From contig NZ_JAUYOJ010000185.1 in NCBI RefSeq assembly GCF_030697925.1, forward strand, positions 1 through 64,000: a stretch of DNA of 64,000 nucleotides, in the 5' to 3' direction. The translations under genes and the position numbers were made by a program. Positions 31,590 to 39,767 of the stretch are shown here, in pieces (within the stretch, counting starts at the first letter, position 1; each line of letters begins with the position of its first letter). The notes under the pieces are model-generated. The model saw nothing but the letters and a program-made list of their open reading frames with translations. It ran no database searches and was not told the DNA's origin. Source of the DNA: Phenylobacterium sp. (GTDB taxonomy: Bacteria; Pseudomonadota; Alphaproteobacteria; Caulobacterales; Caulobacteraceae).

Positions 31590-32234
31590 ATGCGCGCGGG
31601 ACTGTTGTTGAGCCTGTTGCTGGCCGGCGCCGCCCAGGCCCAGGAGCCGGCGCGGCCGATGACCCTCGACGACTTCCTCAAGCCGGAGCCCCCCGCCGAG
31701 GCCTTGCCGGCTGAGACGCCTCCGGCCGAGATCCCGCCAACGGAGACCGCTCCTCCCGAGCCGGCGAAGCCCAAGACCCTGATCGAGGCGCTGACGGCCG
31801 CGGGCTTCGACCCCAGGACCAAGGTCGAGGGGGCAAGCGTGCAGGTCGTGCAAGGCCAGCGGGCGCTGTTCCACCTGGACGCCAAGGCCGCCCCGGTGCT
31901 CGACGGGATCGATGCGGGCAAGCTGGGCGCCGCCCAGCCGGAGGGTCAGGCCGAGACCTACAAGGGCTCCGGCGCCGGCCGCATCGGCCTGGCGCTCGAC
32001 GCCTCGCCGGCCAAGAAGCAGTCCTACATGAAGGTCTGGAACGGCCTGGCCGCCCCGGTCACCTTCGAGCTGGAGCTGGCGGCCATCCGCAAGGGCCAGC
32101 TCATGCGCCGCAAGGTCGAGGGCTGCGCCGTCCCGGCCGGCGGCGTCCACAGCCAGTCCTGGCCAGATCCGGTCATCGCCGTCACCGTGTCCAAGGTCGC
32201 CCCGGCGCCCCGCGACGCGACCCCCTGCAGCTAA
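31590..32234 (+). CDS. Secreted hypothetical protein with Pro/Glu-rich linker
   Basis: A 214-residue protein with a signal peptide (LLLSLLLAGAAQA-QE), a low-complexity Pro/Glu/Ala linker (about residues 35-65) and a C-terminal beta-rich domain with two Cys (EGCAVPAGG and the penultimate Cys). No family recognised. It starts 2 bases after the thiolase stop and ends 12 bases before the acyl-CoA dehydrogenase, so it is part of the same transcript, which is odd company for a periplasmic protein. Confidence 0.75.
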   Translation: MRAGLLLSLLLAGAAQAQEPARPMTLDDFLKPEPPAEALPAETPPAEIPPTETAPPEPAKPKTLIEALTAAGFDPRTKVEGASVQVVQGQRALFHLDAKAAPVLDGIDAGKLGAAQPEGQAETYKGSGAGRIGLALDASPAKKQSYMKVWNGLAAPVTFELELAAIRKGQLMRRKVEGCAVPAGGVHSQSWPDPVIAVTVSKVAPAPRDATPCS

Positions 32235-32246
32235 CGAGAAACATCC

Positions 32247-33395
32247 ATGGCCCTCGACCTCGAAACCCGCGAGCAGCTCATCGACACGGTGCGCCGGTTC
32301 GTCACCGAGCGGCTGCGGCCGTTGGAGGCCAAGGTCTCGGAGGATGACGCCATCCCCGACGAGGTGCTGGCCGAGATGCGCGAACTCGGCCTCTACGGCC
32401 TGTCGATCCCCGAGGAGTTCGGCGGCCTGAACCTCTCCATGGAGGAGGAGTGCCTGGTGGCCGTGGAGCTGGGCCGCACCAGCCCGGCCTTCCGCTCGGC
32501 CTTCGGCACCAATGTGGGCATTGGCAGCCAGGGCCTGGTGATGTTCGGCACCGACGAACAGAAGGCCAAGTACCTGCCGGGCATCGCCTCGGGCGAGATC
32601 ATCACCTCCTTCGCGCTCACCGAGCCGGAGGCTGGGTCCGACAGCGCTAATGTCCAGACCAAGGCGGTCCTGGATGGCGACCATTACGTGCTGAACGGCG
32701 TGAAGCGGTTCATCACCAACGCCAACAAGGCCCACCTGTTCACGGTGATGACCCGCACCGACCCGTCCAAACCGGGCGCCGGCGGGGTTTCGGCCTTCCT
32801 GGTGGAGCGCGACCTGCCGGGCCTGTCGGTGGGCAAGCCCGAGAAGAAGATGGGCCAGCAGGGCGCCCACATCTGCGACGTGAACTTCGACAATGTCCGG
32901 GTGCCGGTGGCCAACCGCCTGGGCCGGGAGGGCGAGGGGTTCAAGGTGGCCATGCAGGTGCTGGACCGCGGCCGGCTGCACATTTCGGCGGTCTGTATCG
33001 GGGTGGCCGAACGGCTGATCGCCGACAGCGTCGCCTACGCCACCGAGCGCAAGCAGTTCGGCCAGGCGATCTCCAACTTCCAGCTCATCCAGGGGATGAT
33101 CGCCGACAGCAAGACCGAGAGCCTGGCCGCGAAGGCGCTCACCATGGAGACCGCCCGCAAGCGCGACGCGGGCCAGAGCGTCACCATGGAGGCCGCGGCG
33201 GCCAAGTACTTCGCCTCCGAGATGGTGGGCAAGGTCGCCGACCGGGCGGTGCAGATCTTCGGCGGGGCCGGCTATGTCGCCGACCACGGGATCGAGCGGT
33301 TCTATCGCGACGTGCGCATCTTCCGCATCTATGAGGGCACCAGCCAGGTGCAGCAGGTGGTCATCGCCCGCGAGACCCTGAAGCGGGGCGGCTGA
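32247..33395 (+). CDS. Acyl-CoA dehydrogenase
   Basis: A 382-residue FAD-dependent acyl-CoA dehydrogenase of beta-oxidation or branched-chain catabolism. Visible are SFALTEPEAGSDSANVQT (FAD site), RKQFGQAISNFQLIQGMIAD, QIFGGAGYVADHGIERFYRD and RIYEGTSQVQQVVIAR, whose Glu is the usual catalytic base. Length is normal. With a thiolase upstream and a thioesterase divergent, it suggests an acyl-CoA catabolic block; chain specificity cannot be read. Confidence 0.93.
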   Translation: MALDLETREQLIDTVRRFVTERLRPLEAKVSEDDAIPDEVLAEMRELGLYGLSIPEEFGGLNLSMEEECLVAVELGRTSPAFRSAFGTNVGIGSQGLVMFGTDEQKAKYLPGIASGEIITSFALTEPEAGSDSANVQTKAVLDGDHYVLNGVKRFITNANKAHLFTVMTRTDPSKPGAGGVSAFLVERDLPGLSVGKPEKKMGQQGAHICDVNFDNVRVPVANRLGREGEGFKVAMQVLDRGRLHISAVCIGVAERLIADSVAYATERKQFGQAISNFQLIQGMIADSKTESLAAKALTMETARKRDAGQSVTMEAAAAKYFASEMVGKVADRAVQIFGGAGYVADHGIERFYRDVRIFRIYEGTSQVQQVVIARETLKRGG

Positions 33396-33397
33396 AC

Positions 33398-33676
33398 ATG
33401 AGCGTCGATATGGAGGCCGTGATCCTGGAGATCCTCGGCAAGCTGCCGACCGGCAAGTCGGCCTCCTCGGAGGAGGTGGCCCGCGCCGCCGACAATGAGA
33501 ACTGGCGCAAGCTCACCGGACACGTGCGAAACACCGCCCGGGGCCTGGCTCGCCAGGGTAGGATCGTCATCACCCGGCACGGCAAGCCCGCCGATCCCGA
33601 GACCTTCAAAGGCGTCTACCGGCTGCGCCTGCCGCTGCCCGGCGAGACCGCCACACCGCAAGGAGCTGACCAATGA
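33398..33676 (+). CDS. DUF3253 family small protein
   Basis: A 92-residue protein fitting DUF3253: ILEILGKLPTGKSASSEEVARA, NWRKLTGHVRNTARGLARQGRIVITRHGKPADPETFKGVYRLRL. The fold looks like a winged helix, so nucleic-acid binding is possible but unproven. It starts 2 bases after the acyl-CoA dehydrogenase stop and overlaps the GST start by 4 bases. Confidence 0.8.
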   Translation: MSVDMEAVILEILGKLPTGKSASSEEVARAADNENWRKLTGHVRNTARGLARQGRIVITRHGKPADPETFKGVYRLRLPLPGETATPQGADQ

Positions 33677-34311
33677 TCCTCTATGGCTCGTCCCTCTCGC
33701 CCTTCGTGCGCAAGACCCTGGCCTTCGCGGCCGAGAAGGGCATGGACCTGGAGCTGCAGCAGGCCGGCATGGGCGGCGGTCCGCCGGAGTTCAAGCTGGC
33801 CAGTCCGTTCGGCAAGATGCCCGGGTTCAAGGACGGCGACTTCCTGCTGTGCGACTCCACGGCGATCATCACCTACCTCGACGCGATCCAGCCCGAGCCC
33901 AACCTGATCCCCATCGAGCCCAAGGCCCGCGCCCGGACCATCTGGTACGAGGAGTTCGCCGACACCATCCTGATCACCTGCGCCGGCGCCATGTTCTTCA
34001 ACCGCGTGGTCGCGCCTAAATTCCTGGGCCGCCCCGGGGACGAGGCCGCCGCGGCCAAGGCCGAGACCGAGACCCTGCCGCCGATCCTCGACTATCTCGA
34101 GACCGTGCTGCCGGAGAGCGGCTGGCTGGTGGAGGACCGGATCACCCTGGCCGATATCGCCGTCGCCAGCCCCTTCGTGAACCTCAACCACCTGCAGTGG
34201 AAGCCCAACGCCGAGCGCCATCCCCGCGCCACCGCCTATGTCCAGAAGGTGCTGGCCCGCCCGTCCTACGCCAAGTGGGTCGAGGCCGAGAAGGCGATGT
34301 TCGCGGCTTAG
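33673..34311 (+). CDS. Glutathione S-transferase family protein
   Basis: A 212-residue GST. N-terminal thioredoxin-like domain: ILYGSSLSPFVRKTLAFAAEKG, with SPF at the active-site position (Ser-type), FGKMPGFKDGDFLLCDSTAIITYLD (cis-Pro and the Glu/Asp-Ser glutathione motif), then a helical domain with LADIAVASPFVNL. It likely conjugates glutathione or acts as a peroxidase on a hydrophobic substrate. Coupled to the DUF3253 gene by a 4-base overlap. Confidence 0.88.
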   Translation: MILYGSSLSPFVRKTLAFAAEKGMDLELQQAGMGGGPPEFKLASPFGKMPGFKDGDFLLCDSTAIITYLDAIQPEPNLIPIEPKARARTIWYEEFADTILITCAGAMFFNRVVAPKFLGRPGDEAAAAKAETETLPPILDYLETVLPESGWLVEDRITLADIAVASPFVNLNHLQWKPNAERHPRATAYVQKVLARPSYAKWVEAEKAMFAA

Positions 34312-34335
34312 GACGCCCGACACGGCGCTCGCCCA

Positions 34336-34486
34336 GATCTCCTCCTCTCCACCCGTCTTTCGGCGGGAGAGGGTAGGGTGAGGGGGCGTTTCCGCTTCGC
34401 TGCGTCTGTCGGGAGACCGGATTGCGTCGCTTCGCGCCGCGACCCCTCACCCTACCCTCTCCCCTCAAGCGGGGAGAGGAGGTCTG
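34336..34486. repeat. Long inverted-repeat intergenic element
   Basis: About 150 bases with arms reading GGGAGAGGGTAGGGTGAGGG (about 34367-34386) and CCCTCACCCTACCCTCTCCC (about 34444-34463), plus outer arms CTCCTCTCC and GGGAGAGGAGG. It would fold into a long cruciform or hairpin. No coding potential. This is a typical dispersed intergenic repeat of alphaproteobacteria; only one copy lies in this window, though 25227-25253 shares the TCTCCC...GGGAGA theme. Confidence 0.7.
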
Positions 34487-34540
34487 CGGCCAAATCGCCT
34501 TGCCCTCCAAATGCTCGGCCGCCGCCGCTATATCCGCCCC

Positions 34541-35125
34541 ATGAGCCTGCCCGCCGTCCTCGCCGAGATCGCCGCATGCCGGGCGTGCGCGGGGGAGCTG
34601 CCGCACGAGCCTCGCCCGGTGGTCATGGTCGCGCCCCAGACCCGCCTGCTGATCTGCGGTCAGGCGCCGGGACGCCGCGTGCACGAGAGCGGCATGCCTT
34701 TCACCGATCCGTCCGGTGAGCGGCTGCGCGGCTGGATGGGGATCGACGCGGCGACCTTCTACGGCCGCCCGGAGATCGGGGTGGCGGCCATGGCCTTCTG
34801 CTTTCCCGGGACCGATCCCAAGGGCGGCGACTACCCGCCGCCGAAGCGCTGCGCCCAGCTCTGGCGCCCGCGCCTGCTGGCCGCCCTGCCCGAGATGGAG
34901 CTCACCCTGCTGGTCGGCGGCCACGCCCAGGCCTGGGCGCTGGGCGATCGGGCCAAGTCGAACATGACGCAGACTGTGCGGGCCTGGCGCGAGTACCTGC
35001 CGCACTATCTTCCCATGCCCCATCCGTCCTGGCGCAACACCGGCTGGCTGAAGCGCAATCCCTGGTTCGAGGCCGAGGTGGCGCCCTATCTTCGCCAAAG
35101 GGTGCAGGGCATTCTGGCGTCATGA
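34541..35125 (+). CDS. Uracil-DNA glycosylase superfamily protein
   Basis: A 194-residue protein of the UDG fold. Motif 1 is LLICGQAPGRRVHESGMPFTDPSGERL, and the C-terminal motif is MPHPSWRNTGWLKRNPWFE. An N-terminal pair of cysteines (ACRACAGEL) lacks the further cysteines needed for an Fe-S cluster. This group (proteobacterial COG1573-like) has no settled activity. It overlaps the following lipoprotein gene by 4 bases. Confidence 0.82.
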   Translation: MSLPAVLAEIAACRACAGELPHEPRPVVMVAPQTRLLICGQAPGRRVHESGMPFTDPSGERLRGWMGIDAATFYGRPEIGVAAMAFCFPGTDPKGGDYPPPKRCAQLWRPRLLAALPEMELTLLVGGHAQAWALGDRAKSNMTQTVRAWREYLPHYLPMPHPSWRNTGWLKRNPWFEAEVAPYLRQRVQGILAS

Positions 35126-36159
35126 GACTGATCGCCGTCACCTTGGCCGCCCTGCTGCTGAGCGCCTGCGCGACCATGAGCATGCAGCAGGCCGCCCAGC
35201 CGCCCGTGGGTTTCCAGGGCCCGCGGCTGGAGGGCGACGCCTTCGTCAGCTTCGACGGCTCGCGCCTGGGCCTGACCCGCTGGGACGCCGTGGGCGAGCC
35301 CAAGGCGGTGGTGGTCGCCGTCCATGGCATGAACGACTACGCCAACGCCTTTCACCTGGCCGCGCCCCGGTGGGCGGCCGACGGCGTGACCACCTACGCC
35401 TATGACCAGCGCGGCTTCGGCCGTTCGCCCAATCGCGGCGTCTGGGGCGGCGACCAGCTGATGGTCGAGGATCTGCGGACCATGGTCGCCCTGGTCCGGG
35501 CCGAGCGGCCGGGCGTCCCGGTGATCGTGGCCGGCGAGAGCATGGGCGGCGCCGTCGCCATCCAGGCCTTCGCCTCGGACCGCCCGCCGCCGGCCGACCG
35601 GCTGATCCTGATGGCGCCGGCGGTTTGGGGCTGGTCGAACCAGCCCTTGCCCTACAAGACCACCCTTTGGCTCGCCGCGCGGGTCACCCCCGGCAAGATC
35701 TATACGCCGCCCCGCTGGCTCACCGAGCGCGTCCAGCCGACCGACAACCGCGAGGAGCTGATCGCCATGGGCCGCGATCCGTTGATGGTCTGGGGCGCGC
35801 GGTCCGACACGCTCTATGGCCTGGTGAGGATGATGGAGCGGGCCTGGCGGCAGGTGGCGATGGTCAAGGTCCCGGTGCTCTACGTCTACGGCGCCAATGA
35901 CGAGATCATTCCCCGCAAGCCCTCCCTGCAGGCGGCCCGGAAGCTCAAGCCCACCGATCGCTCGGCCTTCTACGACAAGGGCTGGCACCTGATGACCCGC
36001 GACCGCCAGGGGCCGACGGTCATCGCCGACCTGCTCGCCTTCATCAAGGATCCCGCCGCGCCGTTGCCATCGGGCGCGCCGCCGATCCCAGGGGCGCCGA
36101 CCCTTCCCAACAGCGCGATCGCGGCGGACTCTGCGACAATGGCCCGGGCGGGGTTGTGA
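35122..36159 (+). CDS. Lipoprotein alpha/beta hydrolase (monoacylglycerol lipase-like)
   Basis: A 345-residue envelope hydrolase. The signal ends in a lipobox (LLLSACAT), so it is lipid-anchored. The fold shows VVVAVHGMNDYANAF (oxyanion), nucleophile GESMGGAVAI, Asp in YGANDEIIP and His in KGWHLMTRD, matching serine aminopeptidase S33/monoglyceride lipases. It would cleave acyl esters at the envelope. Translationally coupled to the UDG-fold gene. Confidence 0.88.
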   Translation: MRLIAVTLAALLLSACATMSMQQAAQPPVGFQGPRLEGDAFVSFDGSRLGLTRWDAVGEPKAVVVAVHGMNDYANAFHLAAPRWAADGVTTYAYDQRGFGRSPNRGVWGGDQLMVEDLRTMVALVRAERPGVPVIVAGESMGGAVAIQAFASDRPPPADRLILMAPAVWGWSNQPLPYKTTLWLAARVTPGKIYTPPRWLTERVQPTDNREELIAMGRDPLMVWGARSDTLYGLVRMMERAWRQVAMVKVPVLYVYGANDEIIPRKPSLQAARKLKPTDRSAFYDKGWHLMTRDRQGPTVIADLLAFIKDPAAPLPSGAPPIPGAPTLPNSAIAADSATMARAGL

Positions 36160-36220
36160 AGCTCCGGCCATCGGCGTATGGGCTGCGGCAATACCTTCCA
36201 CGTACAGGCGACAACCCGGC

Positions 36221-37297
36221 ATGACCTTGTTCGATTCTCCTTCTTTCGAGGGGCATGAAGGCGTCCATTCGTTCTTCGACGAAAAAACCGGTCTGAAGAG
36301 CATCATCGCCGTGCACTCCACGGCCCGGGGCCCCGCCGCCGGCGGTTGCCGCATGTGGCCCTATGCCAGCGCCGAGGCCGCCCTGGAGGACGCCCTGCGC
36401 CTCTCGCGGGCCATGTCCTACAAGAACGCCATGGCCGACCTGGAGCTGGGCGGCGGCAAGGCCGTGATCATCGGCGACTCCCGCACCCAGAAGACCCCGG
36501 CCCTGTTCGAGGCCTTCGGCCACGCGGTCGACACCCTGGGCGGCAAGTACTGGACCGCCGAGGACGTCGGAGTCTCCCCCGCCGACCTGATGAGCGCCCG
36601 CAAAGCCACCCGCTACGTCGCCGGTCTGGAAGGTCACGCGGCGGCCTCGGGCGATCCCTCGCCGGTCACCGCCGAGGGCGTGTTCCGCGGCGTGCGGCTG
36701 GCGGTGCGCCGCGCGCTGAAGCGTGACCTCGACGGGGTCACCGTCGCCGTTCAGGGCGTGGGCCATGTGGGCGCCTATCTGGCCGAGAAGCTGCACGCGG
36801 CCGGCGCCAAGCTGATCCTCACCGACGTCAACGAGCAGGCCCTGGCCGAGGTCGCCGCGCGGACCAACGCCACGGTCGTGGCGCCGGGCGCCATCTTCGA
36901 CGCCGAGGCCGAGGTCTTCGCCCCCTGCGCGCTCGGCGGGGCGATCAACGCTTCGACCCTGCCGCGGCTGAAGGCCAGGATCATCGCCGGCGGCGCCAAC
37001 AACCAGCTCGCCGATCCGGAGATCGGCCGCGAGGTGTTCGAGCGCGGCATGCTCTACGCCCCGGACTACGTGATCAACGGCGGCGGCATCATCAATGTGG
37101 CCGCCGAGATCCGCGGCCTGGAGCGCGGCGAGGCCTTCGACCCGGCCTGGGTGGCGGCCAAGCTCGACCGGCTGATGGTCACCCTGGAAGAGGTGCTCGA
37201 CCGCGCCCTGGCCGAAGGCCGCCCGACCCACGAGGTGGCCAACGAAATGGCCAAGGCCCGCATCGCCCAGGCCGCGGCCGAGCGGCTGGCGGCCTAA
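36221..37297 (+). CDS. Leucine (Leu/Phe/Val) dehydrogenase
   Basis: A 358-residue amino acid dehydrogenase that deaminates branched-chain or aromatic amino acids with NAD. Substrate Lys68 is in AMSYKNA and catalytic Lys80 in ELGGGKAVI; the dinucleotide site is VAVQGVGHVGAYLAEKL; ANNQLADPEIG and YAPDYVINGGGIINVAAE are the usual C-terminal blocks. Length is typical of leucine dehydrogenase. Its stop overlaps that of a convergent AhpD-like gene by 4 bases. It fits the acyl-CoA catabolic genes upstream. Confidence 0.92.
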   Translation: MTLFDSPSFEGHEGVHSFFDEKTGLKSIIAVHSTARGPAAGGCRMWPYASAEAALEDALRLSRAMSYKNAMADLELGGGKAVIIGDSRTQKTPALFEAFGHAVDTLGGKYWTAEDVGVSPADLMSARKATRYVAGLEGHAAASGDPSPVTAEGVFRGVRLAVRRALKRDLDGVTVAVQGVGHVGAYLAEKLHAAGAKLILTDVNEQALAEVAARTNATVVAPGAIFDAEAEVFAPCALGGAINASTLPRLKARIIAGGANNQLADPEIGREVFERGMLYAPDYVINGGGIINVAAEIRGLERGEAFDPAWVAAKLDRLMVTLEEVLDRALAEGRPTHEVANEMAKARIAQAAAERLAA

Positions 37298-37764
37298 GCC
37301 GCCGCGGCCGTCATCGGCTTCCAGGTCCTCGGGTGCTGGGAGCGGAAGCCCACGGCGATGCGGTTCCAGACATTGATCGTGCCGATCAGCAGGGTCAGCT
37401 TGACGATCTCCTCGTCGCTGAAATGCGGCTTCAGGCCGTCGTAATCCGCGTCCGGCGCCCCGGTCTGGGCCAGCAGGGTCAGGGACTCGGTCCAGGCCAG
37501 CGCCGCGCGCTCGCGGTCGGTGTAGAGCGAGGATTCACGCCAGGCGCTCAGCATGTAGAGCCGCTCCTCGCTTTCGCCCGCGCCGCGGGCCTCGCGGGTG
37601 TGCATGTGGATGCAGTAGCCGCAGCCGTTGATCTGCGAGGCGCGGGTCTTCACCAGCTTGATCAGGCTGTGCTCCAGGCCGCTGTCGGCCACCGAAGCCT
37701 CCAGATCCATCAAGGGGCGGACGACGTCGGGGGCGACGATGTAGGGATTGATACGACCGGTCAT
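37294..37764 (-). CDS. AhpD-like carboxymuconolactone decarboxylase family protein
   Basis: A 156-residue alkylhydroperoxidase-like protein. The redox CxxC is in INGCGYCIHMHTREAR, followed by YMLSAWRESSLYTDRERAALAWTE, the standard AhpD core. Such proteins are small thiol peroxidases or reductants. Separated by 35 bases from the HWE kinase gene on the same strand, which ends upstream of it. Confidence 0.9.
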   Translation of the reverse strand: MTGRINPYIVAPDVVRPLMDLEASVADSGLEHSLIKLVKTRASQINGCGYCIHMHTREARGAGESEERLYMLSAWRESSLYTDRERAALAWTESLTLLAQTGAPDADYDGLKPHFSDEEIVKLTLLIGTINVWNRIAVGFRSQHPRTWKPMTAAAA

Positions 37765-37799
37765 GTGGAGATTCCTTATGGGCGCCGGGGAGGCGGCTT

Positions 37800-39677
37800 C
37801 TAAGGCATAGGACGGATCGGCGCATCGTGGCGTGACATGCGACCGCCGATTTCCGACCCGGAATCGACCGGCCCTTCCATCGTACAGACCACCCCGCCGG
37901 CGGCGAACGCCAGGCGCACGTCGCCGCCGATCTCGCGGGCCAAGCCCCGCTCCAGCAGCCGGCTGCCGAAGCCGCGGCGGGTGGGCGGCGCCACCGGCGG
38001 TCCGCCTGACTCCGCCCAGACCAGGCGCAGCATGGCGCCGCCGGCGGCCGGGACGATGGTCCAGTCGATATCGATGCGTCCTGCCTCGGTGGACAGGCTG
38101 CCGTACTTGGTGGCGTTGGTGGCCAGCTCCTGCAGGGCCATGGCGATCGCCAGCGCCGTATGCGGGGCCAGGCGCACGTCCGGACCGGCCATGCCGAGGC
38201 GTTGCTCGACGATCGAGCGATAGGGGTCCATGGCCTCGGCGACGATCTCGCGCAGTCCGGCGCTCTCCCAATTGGCGCGGGTCAGCACATTGTGAGCCCG
38301 CGAAAGCGACAGTAGCCGATCCTCGAAGGCGAGACCCGCCTCCTCGATGGAGGACGAGACCCGCAGGGTCTGGGCCGAGATGTACTGGACGGTGGCCAGG
38401 GTGTTCTTCACCCGGTGGTTCAGCTCGTTGATCAGCAGCTGCTGATGCTCCTCGAAGCGTTTGCTCTGGGTGATGTCGCGGAAGGCGCCGATCACCCGGC
38501 TGGGCGCACCCGCGCGATCCCGCACGATTTCCACGTGGCGGGCCATCCAGCGGACCTCGCCGGTGTCGGCGCGGATGATCCGGTATTCGCTGCCGCCGAC
38601 TAGGTCCTCCATCGGCCGGTCGGAGACGGGCAGGGCATAGGGGCGATCCTCGGGATGGATCATTTGCACGGCCATGGCCATGGTGAACTCGATGTGCGGA
38701 TCGACGCCCCACAGGCTGCGGGCCACGTCGGAGGCGTAGAGGTCGCCGGTCGCCAGGTCCCACTCATAGGTCCCGATGCCGCCGGCCTGCTGGGCGATAC
38801 GTAGCCGAGACTCATTCCCGCGCAGCGCTTCCTCGGCCTGCTTGGCGGCGGTGATGTCGCGGTAGAAGGCGGCCAGGCCGTCCTCCATCGGATAGAGCCG
38901 CAGGTCCAGCCACAGGTCGTTGTACTGGTGTTGCAGGGCCAGCGGGGTGCGTTCGTCCATGGCCTGGCGATAGGCCGCCTCGATCCGCCCGCCCAGCATC
39001 TCCGGCCAGATCTCCCAAGGGGTGAGGCCGACCATCGCCGCCTTGGCCATGGCCGCGAGCCTCAGGCCCTCGGAATTGACCTCCACGACCCGGAACGCCG
39101 CGTCGAGGATCATGAACCCCTCGCTCATGGCGCCCAGTATCCGCGCCGCCCGGGCGTTGTCGACCTGGGCGGCCATGTGCTGGGCGGTGACCTCATTGAA
39201 CAGGGCCAGCACCCCGCCGATCCCGCTCGGTCGGTCGTCGTCGTGCACGGGGGTGAAGCTGTAGGTCCAGTAGACGTCTTGGAGCCGGCCATCGCGCACG
39301 ATGGTCATGCGCTCGTCCTCGCGCCAGGCGCCGCCGCCGCCGCCCATCACCTGCTCGAGCTGCGGCCGGAAGATCTCCCAGTTGTCGTTCCAGCAGAGCT
39401 GCGCGGGCTGTCCCAGATAGCTGGGATGCCGCTCCGGACCGAGCGCCGCGCGGCAGGGGTCGTTGTAGAACTGGATGAGGTCCTCGCCCCAGAGGACCAG
39501 CATGGGCTGACGGGCGGCCAGCATCGTCCGCAGGACGATCTTCAGGGGCTGGGGCCAGGCTGCCGGCGGTCCCAGCGGGGTGGCCGACCAGTCGTGAGCG
39601 CGGATGCGGGCGCCCATGTCGCCGCCGCCCTCGAGAAAGTTCGCCGCCTCGCCTGGGCGCTGGTCGGACATGGTCAT
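37800..39677 (-). CDS. PAS-domain HWE-family sensor histidine kinase
   Basis: A 625-residue soluble kinase. No membrane segments. Three PAS-like regions: about 35-165 (LWGEDLIQFYNDPCRAALG), 175-285 and 295-410 (IGTYEWDLATGDLYASD, EYRIIRADTGEVRWMARHV). The kinase part carries the H-box INELNHRVKNTLATVQ, the N-box LALQELATNATKYGSLS-like segment and the WAE motif (LVWAESGGPPV) that names the HWE group. HWE kinases often sense light, redox or general stress. No response regulator is adjacent. Confidence 0.88.
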   Translation of the reverse strand: MTMSDQRPGEAANFLEGGGDMGARIRAHDWSATPLGPPAAWPQPLKIVLRTMLAARQPMLVLWGEDLIQFYNDPCRAALGPERHPSYLGQPAQLCWNDNWEIFRPQLEQVMGGGGGAWREDERMTIVRDGRLQDVYWTYSFTPVHDDDRPSGIGGVLALFNEVTAQHMAAQVDNARAARILGAMSEGFMILDAAFRVVEVNSEGLRLAAMAKAAMVGLTPWEIWPEMLGGRIEAAYRQAMDERTPLALQHQYNDLWLDLRLYPMEDGLAAFYRDITAAKQAEEALRGNESRLRIAQQAGGIGTYEWDLATGDLYASDVARSLWGVDPHIEFTMAMAVQMIHPEDRPYALPVSDRPMEDLVGGSEYRIIRADTGEVRWMARHVEIVRDRAGAPSRVIGAFRDITQSKRFEEHQQLLINELNHRVKNTLATVQYISAQTLRVSSSIEEAGLAFEDRLLSLSRAHNVLTRANWESAGLREIVAEAMDPYRSIVEQRLGMAGPDVRLAPHTALAIAMALQELATNATKYGSLSTEAGRIDIDWTIVPAAGGAMLRLVWAESGGPPVAPPTRRGFGSRLLERGLAREIGGDVRLAFAAGGVVCTMEGPVDSGSEIGGRMSRHDAPIRPMP

Positions 39678-39767
39678 CCCTGCGCGGACCTTGTCCCATG
39701 CTTAGGAGATCGCCGCCGGGACGCCAAGACACGCTCGGAAGAGTTGAACGGCCCCAGGGTCCGGACC

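Noticed and set aside
30924..33287. 787-codon minus-strand frame antisense to the thiolase-to-acyl-CoA dehydrogenase run
   Set aside because: Composition-driven antisense shadow; no domain recognised.
34336..34486. CRISPR-like or tandem repeat
   Set aside because: The repeated units are inverted, not direct, and there are no spacers.
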